Assembly: GCA_018645405.1 (NCBI GenBank)
Contig: JABGOQ010000023.1
Coordinates: forward strand, 1 to 44,124
Source of the DNA: Anaerolineae bacterium
GTDB taxonomy: Bacteria > Chloroflexota > Anaerolineae > Anaerolineales > Villigracilaceae
DNA length: 44,124 nt
Direction: 5' to 3'
Below, piece after piece: positions 24,669 to 32,811 of the stretch (position 1 is the first letter of the stretch; the number at the start of each line of letters is the position of its first letter). A program made the translations under genes and the position numbers. The notes beneath the pieces are model-generated. The model did not search any database. It was not told where the DNA came from and worked only from the letters and a program-made list of their open reading frames with translations.

Positions 24669-25832
24669 TTAAATTTGCGAACCAAATTTATATCCAGTCT
24701 CATAAAGAGCAAGGATATTTTCAATTGGTGTATTTGGCTGTATATTATGGCAAGGAGCAATAATATATCCCCCACCTTCCCCAAGAATTTTAATATTCTC
24801 TTCAACTTCTATTTGAACATCTTCAACAGATCCGAATGGAAGGGTATGTTGATTATCCACGCCACCATGAAAAATGATTTGTTTTCCAAAATCTTGTTTC
24901 AATCCTTCTCGATCCATATCTTTTAATCGCCATTGTACAGGGTTTAAGATGTCAATACCGGTCTTGATCAAATCAGGGAGTATTTTCCTAATACTTCCAT
25001 CATCATGATGAAATACATATGCTCCATTCTCATGCGCAAGATCCATCATCTCTTTCATTCCCGGAAGTAAAAATTCTTGAATATGTGTAGGAGAATATAG
25101 GAGGCCTTTTTGAGATCCCAGATCTTCGTTTACATAAGTAAGAAGAAGTTTATTTTCTTTCTCTGGAATCTGCTCATACATTCTTTTGGTATTTTCCTTT
25201 GTTAATCCAAATAATTTTTCCAATATATAATGAACGATTTCCGGGTTAAGTACTAAATCCAAAAATGCTTTTTCATCTCCCCGTAAGTATTTATAGAACA
25301 AAAATGGTTCGGAACCGCCAGCTCGAATTGGATAATCTTCGTATCCCTTTACTTGGTCTGAAATTGTCGAATAATCCCACCAATCTGGATCTGGCCATTG
25401 ATATTCATTTTCAATTTCTTCAACACTATTAAATTCTGCTAAGGGATTATGGCTGCATTCTATGTAAGAACCATCTGCATATTCAATTGTTTTATATCGG
25501 CAACCATAAGGATCACTACCTAAGGGAATTTCAGGACCTACATATTTGTTTTCTAATCTGACAACAAAATCTATGTGTAATTGCTTAAAGACCTCCCTTT
25601 CTAAAACCTTACTTTCAGGAACAGCTAAGTTATTATTAGATTTTTGGAATCTTGATAATCCCAAATCTCTAACTATCTCAATCTGCTCTTTATCACTCAA
25701 ACCAAAATGCCTAATCAGTTTTGCTGAAACTTCTGGGGTGCCCCAATAATCCATTGGAAGTCGATCTACTTCCTCACGTTCAAGAATAGCTAACCAGCGT
25801 TCTTTTGGAGTCATTGTATCTTCTTGAGACAT
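24669..25832 (-). CDS. URO-D-family corrinoid methyltransferase, second
   Basis: 387 residues, opening MTPKERWLAILEREEVDRLP. Late motifs are FHHDDGSIRK, ILNPVQWRLKDM, FHGGVD and IIAPCHNIQPNTPIENILAL. HDDG stands where the HxC zinc motif is found in the neighbour, so metal use may differ, or it may be a partner rather than a second catalyst. It is closer to the 1155-2318 protein (shared ILNP, GGVD/GGID and ENILA blocks) than to its neighbour. AAGGA lies 7 nt before the ATG. Paired URO-D genes of this kind probably form a hetero-oligomer or serve two related substrates; that is inference. Confidence 0.82.
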   Translation of the reverse strand: MSQEDTMTPKERWLAILEREEVDRLPMDYWGTPEVSAKLIRHFGLSDKEQIEIVRDLGLSRFQKSNNNLAVPESKVLEREVFKQLHIDFVVRLENKYVGPEIPLGSDPYGCRYKTIEYADGSYIECSHNPLAEFNSVEEIENEYQWPDPDWWDYSTISDQVKGYEDYPIRAGGSEPFLFYKYLRGDEKAFLDLVLNPEIVHYILEKLFGLTKENTKRMYEQIPEKENKLLLTYVNEDLGSQKGLLYSPTHIQEFLLPGMKEMMDLAHENGAYVFHHDDGSIRKILPDLIKTGIDILNPVQWRLKDMDREGLKQDFGKQIIFHGGVDNQHTLPFGSVEDVQIEVEENIKILGEGGGYIIAPCHNIQPNTPIENILALYETGYKFGSQI

Positions 25833-25861
25833 ACTTTAATCCTTATTTAATCAAAATTAGA

Positions 25862-26791
25862 TTAGCTTATTAATCGGTCAACCAAGAAATCTTCAAATGC
25901 ATCTTGATCTTTCCATTCCATTGCACAGTTAATCACCTTGGCAGTGTCATCAATCTTGGTAAATCCATCTGCAGTAACCCTCAGCCCAAGTTTTTCCATT
26001 TTTAACCATTCATCAGAAAATGCCAGGTATACCGCAACTGTATCAAACAATATCGAGCTTTCTTCTTCGGTATCCAAATCCTTGTAAAAATCTGCCAATT
26101 CGTCTGATTTCTTCCATATTCGGTAGTTTTCAATTAATGCTTGTATCAAAGGAGATTCACAATCACGTACCTTATAATATTTCTCGCCTGTAAGTCTAAT
26201 AACCGAACAGGTATCGGTTGGAGTAACTGTCATATCCCAGGGAGCGGTGAAGACTTTTTGTGCTGAATAGGCATATCTACCAATATTAAAAGTAGATATT
26301 GGATCAGGTGCACCCATATATCCTTTACGAATACTTCCAAACATTCCTACAAACCGAGATTTTTCTGCAATTCTTGGCTCGCGATTTAATGCAGCGGCTA
26401 TATTAGGAAGAGGACCAAGACATAATAAAGTCATTTCTTCAGGATATTCCATGATCATATCCACCATCGCCCCTACACCATCGGTATGCACTTTTCCAGG
26501 GTATTGATCAAGATCATAATCCTCCACCCACGGAGATTGAGGGAGTTTGATATATTCTAAGGGGATTCCAACGCCCACTTCAATATCGGTTCGCCCAGCG
26601 AGTTCTAAAGTCTTTGCAATCAATTTGGTTCGTGTATAAGTATCGCCAGTGCCCGATACGATTAACTTGATATCGAATTCTGGAGACTTCAACATCATTA
26701 TTAATGCCCACATATCATCCATATCGCTACCGATATCTGTCTCAACAATTACAGGTATTTTTTTTGTTATTTTATTCGACAATAACATCAT
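25862..26791 (-). CDS. Nucleoside hydrolase-family protein
   Basis: About 309 residues with the aspartate cluster ETDIGSDMDD (DxGxDxDD) that holds Ca2+ in the inosine-uridine-preferring hydrolase family; VSGTGDTYTR, LLCLGPLPNIAAALNR, DMTVTPTD and FDTVAVYLAF complete the pattern. Enzymes of the family split N-ribosyl bonds to ribose and base, but members with DIGSD-type clusters also occur in sugar-utilisation loci with unknown glycoside targets. The ATG at 26791 is chosen because AAGGAG lies 9 nt upstream. It sits between the ABC importer and the methyltransferases, suggesting it acts on the imported compound. No signal peptide is visible, so it is cytoplasmic. Confidence 0.87.
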   Translation of the reverse strand: MMLLSNKITKKIPVIVETDIGSDMDDMWALIMMLKSPEFDIKLIVSGTGDTYTRTKLIAKTLELAGRTDIEVGVGIPLEYIKLPQSPWVEDYDLDQYPGKVHTDGVGAMVDMIMEYPEEMTLLCLGPLPNIAAALNREPRIAEKSRFVGMFGSIRKGYMGAPDPISTFNIGRYAYSAQKVFTAPWDMTVTPTDTCSVIRLTGEKYYKVRDCESPLIQALIENYRIWKKSDELADFYKDLDTEEESSILFDTVAVYLAFSDEWLKMEKLGLRVTADGFTKIDDTAKVINCAMEWKDQDAFEDFLVDRLIS

Positions 26792-26843
26792 AAAACCAAT
26801 CTCCTTTATTAAGAAAAGCAAATATTATAAATAGTTGGAAGAC

Positions 26844-27785
26844 CTAACCCTTTAATCCCGTACCGCTTATACCTTCAATATAATAACGTTGGAAAGGCAT
26901 AATAATAAGAATTGGAATTATTGCTGCTATCAATGAACTAGCCATCAACTCATTCCATAGGACCCGGTATTCAGTCTGAGCCATGGCAACAGCCATCTGG
27001 ACCACTCGCATTTCAGGTGTAGGTGCAACTAATAAAGGCCAGAAAAATGATGCCCATTGACCAACAAATAATAAAAGCGCAGCACTTATTATTACTGGTT
27101 TTGAATTTGGCAAGACAATGCTTAGGAATATTCGTAACCATGAAGCTCCGTCCACACGAGCAGCTTCAAGCAATTCTTTAGGAAACCCCTTGAAAAATTG
27201 GGTGAATAAAAATATCGCCATTCCATGTGCCAAACTTGGAACGATCAAGCCAGCGTAAGAATTTAACCAGCCTAAGCGACGCACTAACATATAGGATGGG
27301 ATAGCAATTATATCGGTCGGGATCATAAAAGTAATCACAACGATTGCAAATATCAAATTTTTTCCTTTAAAATCAAAACTCCCGAATGCAAAACCTGCCA
27401 ACGCACTAATCAATCCGCCAAAAAATACTGAAGCGAAAGCAAGAATTAGTGAGTTTTTAATTGCGTTCCCCATCCCGGCTTCAAAAACATTTTGATACGC
27501 TTCCCATGTAAAATCATTCGGTAATAAGGCTCTGAATTGAAATGGATATGTATATTCAAAAACCTTGTCTAATGGTGTAAAAGATGCGGCAATTGCCCAT
27601 AATAAAGGTAGCAAAGTGATAACCGCCAAAAGTACCAAGATGAGATATACTACCGTTCGATTTACTACCATCTCAAAGATTTTCTTTTTTCTCAGAAAAT
27701 CTGTATTTGTTCGATCCAAACCCGTATTATTCTTTTCAATTAGTGCCATAATTTGATCCTGATTTTTTCTTCGCTTAAACATCAT
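26844..27785 (-). CDS. ABC sugar transporter permease (MalG-like)
   Basis: 313 residues, six membrane helices, with the EAA loop LLEAARVDGASWLRIFLSIV that contacts the ATPase. The N-terminus has a cytoplasmic charged head of about 35 residues. It is the second permease of a CUT1-type carbohydrate importer and overlaps the MalF-like gene by 11 bp. No ATPase is encoded in the window; CUT1 systems often use a shared MsmK-like ATPase. Confidence 0.93.
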   Translation of the reverse strand: MMFKRRKNQDQIMALIEKNNTGLDRTNTDFLRKKKIFEMVVNRTVVYLILVLLAVITLLPLLWAIAASFTPLDKVFEYTYPFQFRALLPNDFTWEAYQNVFEAGMGNAIKNSLILAFASVFFGGLISALAGFAFGSFDFKGKNLIFAIVVITFMIPTDIIAIPSYMLVRRLGWLNSYAGLIVPSLAHGMAIFLFTQFFKGFPKELLEAARVDGASWLRIFLSIVLPNSKPVIISAALLLFVGQWASFFWPLLVAPTPEMRVVQMAVAMAQTEYRVLWNELMASSLIAAIIPILIIMPFQRYYIEGISGTGLKG

Positions 27786-28644
27786 CTGATCGAAGTGCTA
27801 AGAACTGCAATCCAAGAACGATTGCCACGATTAATATTACTACGATCAGCATTGCCGACGAGGCGCCCAGATCCCCATAAACCATTCCCCTGCGATAGGT
27901 TTCATACATGATCAAATTAGTTGAAAGTTGAGGCCCCCCCTTAGTGATCAACCAAATTGGGGCAAATAATATCAAATTCAAAATTGTATCCGTAACCAAA
28001 ACAAATGCAAAAACTCTCTTTAAGAGAGGTAGTGTTACCCGAAAAAAACTCTGCCATGCATTCGCCCCGTCAATTTTTGCAGCTTCTAAAACAGCAACAG
28101 GGATTTCTTGTAAACCTGCCAGGAAGAAAATCATCATATAAGGGATTCCTTTCCAGGCAGTCACGATCACAATTGACCACAAAGCTTGTTCTTTTACCAA
28201 AAAGAATTCCTGCCTCGAAACATCAACTAAAGCAAGAAGTCCATTAATCACACCAGCGTTATAATCCATCATTGTTTTCCATAATGTCGTACTTACTACA
28301 GGAGAAACAGCGATAGGAAGCATTACAATACTGCGAAATATAGAAATTCCACGTGTACGCATATTGAGAATTACAGCCACAACAAGAGCTAAACCCACTT
28401 GAGTAGGAATATTAATTAAGTTAAAAACTAATGTAACTTTCAATGACTTCCAGAATATAGGGTCAGATAAAACACGGTTAAAGTTTGCAAGACCAACAAA
28501 TTCTCGAGCATCAGCCGTTAAATTATTCGTATAGAAACTCTCAATGATCGTGGAAACCATTGGATAAATACGAAACACAAGCAATAATGCTAACGCCGGA
28601 AGCAACAACAAATAGGGGGCGATGTTTTTCTTTTTTATTTTCAT
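27775..28644 (-). CDS. ABC sugar transporter permease (MalF-like)
   Basis: 289 residues with six membrane helices; the EAA loop reads VLEAAKIDGANAWQSFF. N-terminal ...YLLLLPALALLLVFRIYP is typical of MalF/UgpA-type permeases. It forms the heterodimeric pore with the 26844 product. It is separated from the binding-protein gene by an 88-bp gap with a strong hairpin, which may reduce its expression relative to the binding protein. Confidence 0.93.
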   Translation of the reverse strand: MKIKKKNIAPYLLLLPALALLLVFRIYPMVSTIIESFYTNNLTADAREFVGLANFNRVLSDPIFWKSLKVTLVFNLINIPTQVGLALVVAVILNMRTRGISIFRSIVMLPIAVSPVVSTTLWKTMMDYNAGVINGLLALVDVSRQEFFLVKEQALWSIVIVTAWKGIPYMMIFFLAGLQEIPVAVLEAAKIDGANAWQSFFRVTLPLLKRVFAFVLVTDTILNLILFAPIWLITKGGPQLSTNLIMYETYRRGMVYGDLGASSAMLIVVILIVAIVLGLQFLALRSDDV

Positions 28645-28677
28645 TTTTTTGCCATTTGACTAAACAAGAACCCAATT

Positions 28678-28707
28678 ACGAGGGGCGTTTTTTCAAACGC
28701 CCCTCGT
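28678..28707 (-). terminator. Intercistronic hairpin between binding-protein and permease genes
   Basis: Perfect 13-bp inverted repeat ACGAGGGGCGTTT/AAACGCCCCTCGT with a 4-nt loop, lacking a long T-run on the leftward strand. As in malE-malF, such hairpins allow partial readthrough or protect the upstream mRNA so that binding protein exceeds permease. Confidence 0.65.
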
Positions 28708-28732
28708 ATTAACTCAAACTAAATTAGTAGTT

Positions 28733-30124
28733 TTACGGAGCATATTTTGCTAGTTCACTTTCAATTCGAATTGCGACAAGGTCAAGTGCTTCTTGAGCAT
28801 CAGCGCCATTTCGAATATCAGCAAATGCAGTTTCAATAATTGTTGTATATTCCAAATAACCGACAACCGGAGGTCGAATGACCGGATTCGAATCCAATTC
28901 ACCGATTGCTACCTGAATGTAGTTCCAAGGAGCCTCAGCGTAAATTTCTTCGGTCCCAATCCACTCATTTACGCTTTGTTGTGCAGAGAGAGCAGATCGA
29001 ACGTTAGAGAACCAAGATTTACCGCCAGCTTCTGTAGTAAACCAGTGCACAAAAGCCTTTGCAGCTTCAGCTTTCTCAGTATTTGCATTCACACCAAGGT
29101 GCCATCCACTTGTGGGTGTCACGACAACGCCATCTTCAAAGTATGGGTGCAAGGATATCCCATAATCGAATCCGAAACCCTCTTCAGATGTTGCACCGGC
29201 GGCAAGAGCGTTCACTTGCCAAGGTCCAGCTAGCATCATCGCCATATTTCCTGAACGGAAAAGCTCTGCTGTGCTGACCGCACCCTTTGGAGCTACACCT
29301 AATTCATTATAGAGACTTCCATACCAACTAAAAGCTTCTACCCAACTCTCGCTATTGATAATGCCATCCACGGATAAACCATCATCACTGATAGACTGGC
29401 AACAATCCAAGGAAAGGGGCAATGGTTGTAATTGATAGAATAGTTCAATTTGCTCAAAATTGAATCCCCAAACTTCAGGAATTCCATCACCATCTTCATC
29501 TATTGTCAATTTTTGGGCAGCTTCAGTAACCTGTTCCCATGTCCATCGTTCGTCTTGTGCTGGAGGAGTAATTCCGGCAGCTTCGAACATATCGATATTA
29601 TAGTAAAGATTCTGGGTGGATGTATGGACGGGTGCAGATAAAAATTCTCCACCAAATGAGCCAATTTCTACAGCGGCGGGGTAAAAGTTAGCCATTTCTT
29701 CATCTGTAAAGGAATCGCCAAGAGGTAATAATAATCCTCTTGTACCATAACCAGTGGTTAATGGGGCATTGACCATAAATACATCGGGATCAGAAGCTCC
29801 GCCGCCTACACGAACCTGAATGGCTTCATATAGTTGAGCAATGGTAGTTCCTTCCATTTCTACTCGAATATTTGGATATGCTTCATAGAATTCTTCGAGG
29901 AACCCAGAATCTTCAACTGGGTGATTGGCCAACATCAACCATTTTATGGTTACAATTTCTTCTTCTGCAGGTTCTTCCGCAGCAGCTTCTTCGGGTTCTT
30001 CCGCAGCAGCCTCTTCTGCTACAGGTTCTTCTGCAGCAGGAGCTTCCGCCGGTTGCCCGCAAGCACCTAACAACATGCTGAGAATTACTAAACTAGCTAA
30101 AATCCATTTCAAGTGCTTTTTCAT
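28733..30124 (-). CDS. ABC sugar transporter substrate-binding lipoprotein
   Basis: 463 residues, family 1 extracellular solute-binding protein. Signal peptide with lipobox LLGAC (Cys22), then an Ala/Glu-rich spacer (about 27-57) that holds the domain away from the membrane, then the two-lobed domain with TIKWLMLANHP, GGGASDPDVFMVNAP and MAMMLAGPWQVNAL. It binds the imported sugar-like ligand. GGAGA lies 5-6 nt before the ATG. First gene of the leftward train, divergent from the LacI regulator and next to its operators. Confidence 0.94.
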   Translation of the reverse strand: MKKHLKWILASLVILSMLLGACGQPAEAPAAEEPVAEEAAAEEPEEAAAEEPAEEEIVTIKWLMLANHPVEDSGFLEEFYEAYPNIRVEMEGTTIAQLYEAIQVRVGGGASDPDVFMVNAPLTTGYGTRGLLLPLGDSFTDEEMANFYPAAVEIGSFGGEFLSAPVHTSTQNLYYNIDMFEAAGITPPAQDERWTWEQVTEAAQKLTIDEDGDGIPEVWGFNFEQIELFYQLQPLPLSLDCCQSISDDGLSVDGIINSESWVEAFSWYGSLYNELGVAPKGAVSTAELFRSGNMAMMLAGPWQVNALAAGATSEEGFGFDYGISLHPYFEDGVVVTPTSGWHLGVNANTEKAEAAKAFVHWFTTEAGGKSWFSNVRSALSAQQSVNEWIGTEEIYAEAPWNYIQVAIGELDSNPVIRPPVVGYLEYTTIIETAFADIRNGADAQEALDLVAIRIESELAKYAP

Positions 30125-30279
30125 TTATCTCTCCTATACTTCTGTTCGAAATTAATTTTTAATAAATCTTCTTCGTCTTGTATAATATTTTTGCTTATCG
30201 TACCTCCTTAGTTTGATATTTGTAATCGATGCTATTTTTTCGCTTTCCAGAAAAGTATCTTGTCAAGAAAGTCGAATGA

Positions 30280-30392
30280 CGCAACCGATTGCGACCGTTT
30301 CATCTTCGAGAAATTTGCGAATTCGCCGCTAATATGGTATTGTTATGCTATTGTTATAGCATATTATTGAAAAATGCGCAATCGATTGCGCA
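30280..30392. promoter_or_regulatory. Two LacI-type operators and promoter in the divergent intergenic region
   Basis: O1 is a perfect 18-bp palindrome, TGCGCAATCGATTGCGCA (30375-30392). O2 is CGCAACCGATTGCG (30280-30293), an imperfect copy of the same core 94 bp away. Both have the central CG expected of LacI/GalR sites. A rightward promoter TTGTTA (30340-30345), 16-bp spacer, TATTAT (30362-30367) puts O1 at about +1 to +18 of the lacI transcript; O2 lies on the side of the leftward importer genes, where a TTGACA-like box (about 30262-30267, leftward) is also present. The two sites could loop and control both directions. Confidence 0.7.
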
Positions 30393-30464
30393 TAAGATGG
30401 CCGGAAGCCACTAGCGCCCCTGCTCTTCTATTGAACCAAGATATTCTGATAGGGTCATACTCTT

Positions 30465-31493
30465 ATGAAAACAAAAAGCACCACAATGCAAGATGTGGCC
30501 GATTTGGCTAAAGTATCCAAAACAACAGTCTCACATGTAATTAATGAAACACGGCCGGTCAGTGAAGAGAAGCGTCAGCGTGTGCTGAGCGCTATGAAAG
30601 AATTAGATTATCACCCCAATATCTTGGCCCGCGGCTTACGTAGAAATGAAACAACAATGATTGGCTTGATCGTGCCCAATAATGCCAATCCTTTTTATGC
30701 TGAAGTTTCCAAAGGCGTGGAATCCGTTTGCTATGACAAAGGGTTCAATGTCATTTTGTGCAATTCTGATCGGGACATTGAAAAAGAAGTGCGCTATACA
30801 GATCTACTCACAAAAAAAAGGGTTGATGGTATTTTATTTGTTGGAACTTGGATAGGCGAAAACACCGGCCACTTAGAAAATACTATTCAACAGAATATTC
30901 CGATTGTCGTGGTGGATCGTTTTGTACCGAACCTAGACATCGACCTTGTGGTTACTGATAACGTTCTAGGAGGCTGGTTAGCCACTTCTCATCTATATGG
31001 GTTGGGGCATAAAAGAATTGCATGTATTGCCGGCACTCCTCAGTTTACGCCGAACGCTGAAAGGGTCCAAGGATATGAAAAAGCTTTGGGTGAAGCAAGA
31101 ATTCCTACAAATCCAGATCTGATAATTAGGTCTAATTTCCAGTTTGAAGGTGGGTATAAAGCAGCACAGCAACTATTATCTCAAGAGAACCGTCCTACTG
31201 CAATTTTTGCCTGCAACGACTTGATGGCAATTGGGGCCATGCGGGCAGCAATTGACTTAGGGTATCGTATTCCAGAAGACTTATCCATAATTGGATACGA
31301 TGATGTTCAGATGACAAAGTATACAAACCCTCAACTGACAACTATTTCTCAGCCGATGTTTGAAATGGGAAATCGTGCCGCAGAAATGCTAATCGAGCGA
31401 ATTGGTGAATTAGAAATTCCCAAACGAAAGAAAATATTGGAACCCAATCTTGTTGTCCGCGGATCGACCGCCAAATATATCGGAGGTAGCTAA
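30465..31493 (+). CDS. LacI/GalR-family transcriptional regulator
   Basis: 342 residues: an N-terminal helix-turn-helix TMQDVADLAKVSKTTVSHV with the hinge helix RGLRRNET (about 1-60) and a periplasmic-binding-protein-like ligand domain (GLIVPNNANPFYAEV, DGILFVGTW, DNVLGGWLAT, FACNDLMAIGAMRAA, LSIIGYDDVQMTKY). It almost certainly binds the two palindromes upstream of its own gene and controls the importer/demethylase train and its own operon. The ligand should be the imported compound or a phosphorylated derivative. Start at the ATG at 30465; only a weak AGGG is upstream. The next gene follows its stop directly. Confidence 0.94.
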   Translation: MKTKSTTMQDVADLAKVSKTTVSHVINETRPVSEEKRQRVLSAMKELDYHPNILARGLRRNETTMIGLIVPNNANPFYAEVSKGVESVCYDKGFNVILCNSDRDIEKEVRYTDLLTKKRVDGILFVGTWIGENTGHLENTIQQNIPIVVVDRFVPNLDIDLVVTDNVLGGWLATSHLYGLGHKRIACIAGTPQFTPNAERVQGYEKALGEARIPTNPDLIIRSNFQFEGGYKAAQQLLSQENRPTAIFACNDLMAIGAMRAAIDLGYRIPEDLSIIGYDDVQMTKYTNPQLTTISQPMFEMGNRAAEMLIERIGELEIPKRKKILEPNLVVRGSTAKYIGGS

Positions 31494-32312
31494 ATGAAAT
31501 TCGGGGTTTCTGTCTCAACGTTTTCAACTAAATTTGGTCCAATAATGTTTCCAGGTAATTTAGACAGAGATATTAAAACCATTGCCGATTTAGGCTACCA
31601 AGAAATTGATCTATTCATCAAATTTGCTGGTGAACCCGGACTTCAAAAAACTTTGGCTATCATAAAACAAACTGGGGTATCTATTGGGATCATCGCCGCA
31701 GTTTCGGCCTTTGTAGAAGACGGCCTGTTCCTATCCTCTCCTGACAGGGATGTTCGTAATGAACTGCTCTCTCGGATGAAGGATCAAATCAGTCTTGCAT
31801 CCGAGGTGGGAGCAAATGTTCCTGTCGGGACGATAAGGGGCAGTGAAGGTGGAAAGGACCGAGAGAAGTGGCTTGCTGAAAGTTTAATTATTTTACATGA
31901 ACATGCGAGCAATCAAGGGGTAAAAATCTTATTAGAACCTGTAAACAGATATGAAACTCAATTGATTAATTCTGTGCCAGATGCCTTAACTTTTATTGAA
32001 GAATATCAGCTTCCGAAATTCAATTTACTTGTTGATGTTTTTCACATGAACATAGAAGATAAAAGCATCCTTGATTCCTTAATATTAGCGGGAAATCGAA
32101 TTGGACATGTCCATTTTGCAGACAGCAACCGTCGTGTTCCTGGATTAGGTCATCTAGATTGGGATGCAATAATGACAACTCTATTAGATATTGGTTACAA
32201 CTCTTATTGCTCTTTCGAAGCAATTCCTGGAAAGAATCCAATCCAAGATGCTAAATTTGCATTGAACTTTTTAACTAAAAAACAGAAAACAATAAATATT
32301 CAGAGAAGCTAG
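31494..32312 (+). CDS. Sugar-phosphate isomerase/epimerase (xylose isomerase superfamily; EryC/tagatose-epimerase-like)
   Basis: 272-residue TIM barrel with the metal-binding quartet of this superfamily: Glu148 (LLEPVNRYE), Asp181 (DVFHMN), His207 (HVHFADSNR) and Glu242 (FEAIPG). Enzymes of this type epimerise or isomerise ketoses and ketose phosphates; EryC of Brucella is a tetrulose-4-phosphate racemase. The ATG directly follows the lacI stop. With the adjacent RpiB-like and TIM-like genes, a ketose-phosphate racemase/epimerase role is most likely, but the substrate cannot be fixed. Confidence 0.82.
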   Translation: MKFGVSVSTFSTKFGPIMFPGNLDRDIKTIADLGYQEIDLFIKFAGEPGLQKTLAIIKQTGVSIGIIAAVSAFVEDGLFLSSPDRDVRNELLSRMKDQISLASEVGANVPVGTIRGSEGGKDREKWLAESLIILHEHASNQGVKILLEPVNRYETQLINSVPDALTFIEEYQLPKFNLLVDVFHMNIEDKSILDSLILAGNRIGHVHFADSNRRVPGLGHLDWDAIMTTLLDIGYNSYCSFEAIPGKNPIQDAKFALNFLTKKQKTINIQRS

Positions 32313-32350
32313 GTTTCTTTGAATACTTATTTAATGGAGGATTTACAATT

Positions 32351-32794
32351 ATGAAAGTAGCAATTGGGAATGACCCCCCTGGACTTGAACACAAACTTCA
32401 TTTAGTTGATACTCTTAAAAGTAAAGGCTTTGAGGTTGTTGATTTAGGTTGTCACTCGGCTGAACCTGCTGATTACCCTGATTTTGCAAAGATTGTTGGA
32501 GAAGGTGTAGCAAAGGGTGAATATGAAAGGGGAATTTTAATTTGCGGTACTGGCCAAGGAATGAATATTGCTGCCAATAAAGTAAAGGGTGTTCGAGCTG
32601 CATTATGCTTTGATGTTCTCCCAGCCATAATGAGCCGAGACCATAATGATTCAAATGTACTTTGTATGGGGGCCTGGTTAATTACGAAAGAAAGGGCTGA
32701 AATTATTTCATTAAGCTGGCTCGGCGGCCGTTTTAGCGGTGGTGTGCATTCAAATCGGCTTGAAAAAATCAAATCGATTGAAAATGGTAATTAA
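32351..32794 (+). CDS. RpiB/LacA/LacB-family sugar-phosphate isomerase
   Basis: 147-residue RpiB-fold isomerase that interconverts aldose and ketose phosphates. The catalytic Cys65 (ILICGTG) and His98 (SRDHNDSN) are present. Compared with E. coli RpiB, DH near the start is DP (Asp8-Pro9), GSR is GAW, and GGRH is GGVH, so residues lining or binding the phosphate/substrate have changed; the final Arg of the HxxR motif is kept. This argues for a substrate other than ribose 5-phosphate. The erythrose-4-phosphate isomerase EryI and relatives are the closest functional analogy given the neighbours. GGAGG lies 9-12 nt before the ATG. Confidence 0.87.
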   Translation: MKVAIGNDPPGLEHKLHLVDTLKSKGFEVVDLGCHSAEPADYPDFAKIVGEGVAKGEYERGILICGTGQGMNIAANKVKGVRAALCFDVLPAIMSRDHNDSNVLCMGAWLITKERAEIISLSWLGGRFSGGVHSNRLEKIKSIENGN

Positions 32795-32811
32795 AACGAT
32801 TATGGAGTTTT

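Noticed and set aside
30124..30213. Leader peptide after the AAGGAGG at about 30207-30213, ahead of the binding-protein gene
   Set aside because: The site is strong but followed only by ATA in a usable frame; no ATG, GTG or TTG is at the right distance.
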